Source: an uncultured Bacillota bacterium
GTDB lineage: Bacteria; Bacillota_I; Bacilli_A; Erysipelotrichales; Erysipelotrichaceae
Length of the DNA stretch: 7,481 bases
Assembly (NCBI GenBank): GCA_900321955.1
Contig: ONXX01000057.1
Span: 1 to 7,481 of the forward strand
Direction of reading: 5' to 3'
Positions within the stretch are counted from its first letter, which is position 1. Each line of letters starts with the position of its first letter. Shown here piece after piece: positions 5,631 through 7,481 of this stretch. Made by a program: the position numbers and the translations under genes. The notes beneath the pieces are model-generated. The model had not been told where the DNA came from, ran no database searches, and saw only the letters and a list, made by a program, of their open reading frames with translations.

Positions 5631-7481
5631 ATGAAGAATGAAAACATCCGTTATCTGATCGCCTCTTTATCTGCACGCAACGACTACATATCCGCAAACG
5701 AGCTGGCCTCTTATCTGCACACAACGACCCGCACGATACGTAATTATGTGAGGCAGATCAATCAGGACTATCAGGAAGAAGTCATCCTGACTTCCCACAA
5801 AGGATATCGTTTCAATGCCGCCCATTCCCTTGTACCGCTGTTGAATGAAGAAGAGGAATTCGATACACCGGACAAACGGAGCTCCCATATACTCAGGGAA
5901 CTCTGTTTCCTCGATACGCTGAAACAGGAACCTCTCAGCATCACATCTCTTTGCGATGAGATGTCCGTCTCGCAGCGTACCTTGGAGATCGATCTGGAAT
6001 CCGTCAGAAAAACTCTGAAAGAGTTTAATGTCGCTTTGCATATAAGAAAAGAAAGCCTGACAGTGTCAGGCAAAGAGAGCGATCTGCGCTCACTGATATT
6101 CCATCTGATCGCTGATCGGAAGGATTTTTTACAAGTCTCACATCTGGAAGCCGTCTATCCGGCGATGTCGTTTCAAACACTGATCCCTTCCATGGAAGAC
6201 ATACTTTCGGATAGCGGTCTGAGTATCGATGCCTATCATATCCTTCCGCTCATCCTTCGCATCATCATACAGCTGATGCGCGTGGAACGGTATCATTATA
6301 TTTTTTCCGAAGAGATACAGATCCCCGACATCACAAAGACAAAAGAATATGAGGCAGGCGAAAAGATCATCGGACTGATCGAAAAACAGCGCGACACCAG
6401 CTTCGGCTGGGCGGAACGGTATTATCTGACGATGTTATTGATCTGCCATTGCCATTCTTCGTGTGCCGATGAGAGTCTTGTACAAAAAGAGATCAGAGAC
6501 TTTGCGCAATACTGCATCATCTCCCTGGAACATCACGACAGGATCTCCTATCGGGAAGATGACTTTCCAAAACGTTTTGAAGATCATCTCAATCGGCTTC
6601 TCATTGCCGGCCGCTATCGCATCGATGTCCCCAATCCGCTTCGATCGACTCTTCGCAATAATGTACCAGTCCTGCATAATTACGTTTCCTGGATCGCCGC
6701 TTCATTTGAGAAGCGATTCTCTGTCAGACTTTCTTTAAATCAGCTGGCATATCTGGATATGTTCCTTCTTTCCTATCGAAGAAGCAGAAAAACAAGACAG
6801 CTCAGGATCTCCTGCACCTTCATCTGCCCGGACTATTTCGGATTGAAGCAGATCCTCTTAAATAAGATCAACGATCATTTTCACCGTCTCATCAGCATCG
6901 ATCACTGCATCGAGGGACCCGATCTTGAAAAGATCCCGAAGAGCGATCTGTATATCTCGCTTCTTCCGATCATGGGCCTTCCGCATTTTGTCAAAGTCTC
7001 TCCTGCCCTTACCGGAAACGACTACAAAATGATACAGAACGAGATCGCAGCGATCGAACAGGAAAAACGATATACCCAATTCGAGATCTTCTTACGCAGC
7101 TACTGCAAAGCCGAATTCTTTGAAAAAGATCATTCCTTCAAAGAAAAAGACCAGGTCATCTCCTATATCTGCCGAAAACTGGAAAAAGAAAAATACGTCA
7201 CAAAAGATATCTTGAATGACGTATCGGGCAGGGAATCCGTCGATCCCACATCCTATAACAATATGGTCGCCATACCCCACGCTTCCACAGATAATGTCCT
7301 GCACAACTGTGTTTATGTTTTATTGAATGAAAGACCTGTCAGCTGGGGAAAACGCAAAGTCAACCTGGTCATCTTCATGGCGATGCAAAGAGAACTCAAC
7401 GAAGACCTGGAACAGTTCCTCGATGTCATCATCCGTCTCTTCGAATCGAAGAACAATATGAAGACGCTCTTAGAGGCAAAG
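5631..7481 (+). CDS. LicR/MtlR-like PRD transcriptional regulator (partial, right end cut)
   Basis: This is a multidomain regulator that ties transcription of a sugar operon to PTS phosphorylation. The frame is open for 617 codons to the window edge; related proteins run to about 640 residues, so little is missing. The order is: N-terminal winged helix-turn-helix (about 5-60, ELASYLHTTTRTIRNYV); second helix-turn-helix of the Mga type (about 86-150, CDEMSVSQRTLEIDL); PRD1 (about 170-283); PRD2 (about 300-385); EIIB-like domain (about 391-460) with C399 in FICPDYFG; and EIIA of the fructose/mannitol type (about 478 on) with H550 in AIPHAS. By eye the PRD histidine positions read R210, L269, H319 and F378, so only one of four is kept. 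It is divergent from the GH4-EIIBC operon across 150 bases with inverted repeats and is its likely activator. The ATG is the only usable start and appears leaderless. The EIIA domain is a sensor type and does not match the permease class. Confidence 0.9.
   Translation, partial: MKNENIRYLIASLSARNDYISANELASYLHTTTRTIRNYVRQINQDYQEEVILTSHKGYRFNAAHSLVPLLNEEEEFDTPDKRSSHILRELCFLDTLKQEPLSITSLCDEMSVSQRTLEIDLESVRKTLKEFNVALHIRKESLTVSGKESDLRSLIFHLIADRKDFLQVSHLEAVYPAMSFQTLIPSMEDILSDSGLSIDAYHILPLILRIIIQLMRVERYHYIFSEEIQIPDITKTKEYEAGEKIIGLIEKQRDTSFGWAERYYLTMLLICHCHSSCADESLVQKEIRDFAQYCIISLEHHDRISYREDDFPKRFEDHLNRLLIAGRYRIDVPNPLRSTLRNNVPVLHNYVSWIAASFEKRFSVRLSLNQLAYLDMFLLSYRRSRKTRQLRISCTFICPDYFGLKQILLNKINDHFHRLISIDHCIEGPDLEKIPKSDLYISLLPIMGLPHFVKVSPALTGNDYKMIQNEIAAIEQEKRYTQFEIFLRSYCKAEFFEKDHSFKEKDQVISYICRKLEKEKYVTKDILNDVSGRESVDPTSYNNMVAIPHASTDNVLHNCVYVLLNERPVSWGKRKVNLVIFMAMQRELNEDLEQFLDVIIRLFESKNNMKTLLEAK

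Overview
The window looks like chromosomal DNA of a low-to-mid GC Gram-positive bacterium (Bacillota). The reasons are strong AGGAGG-type ribosome binding sites, a LicR/MtlR-type PTS regulator, a GH4 6-phosphoglycosidase paired with a glucoside-family PTS permease, and convergent operons sharing a terminator. A gut or oral Erysipelotrichia-like host is my guess, held with low confidence. No rRNA, tRNA, CRISPR array or insertion sequence is visible.

Layout. (1) Positions 1-316 hold a small minus-strand zinc-ribbon protein in AT-richer DNA, and 317-580 is a non-coding leader or promoter region. (2) Positions 581-2364 form a tight plus-strand three-gene operon: a four-helix membrane protein, a cytosolic alpha/beta hydrolase, and a second four-helix membrane protein that resembles the first in its C-terminal half. 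No function can be assigned; it is the least explained unit here. (3) Positions 2365-2595 are non-coding and contain structured repeats, a possible small-RNA unit, and a GC-rich hairpin with a T tract that probably ends transcription from both sides. (4) Positions 2596-5480 on the minus strand are a sugar operon with a GH4 phospho-glycosidase gene first and a PTS EIIBC permease gene second. A 68-nt gap between them could fold as a pseudoknot. (5) Positions 5481-5630 are a divergent regulatory region with three inverted repeats built on GGAAA/TTTCC half-sites, including a perfect 16-bp palindrome. (6) Positions 5631 to the right edge encode a LicR-like multidomain PTS-controlled regulator, 617 codons visible and cut off by the window end. 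Its start codon sits only 6 nt after a perfect TATAAT box, so its mRNA is probably leaderless.

How it works together (inference from families): the permease imports and phosphorylates a glucoside, probably a beta-glucoside. The GH4 enzyme splits the phosphorylated sugar in the cytosol. The divergent regulator senses PTS phosphorylation and activates the operon through the repeat cluster. The permease has no EIIA domain, so EIIA must come from elsewhere in the genome. The regulator appears to keep its EIIA histidine and EIIB cysteine but only one of four expected PRD histidines, which suggests rewired signalling.
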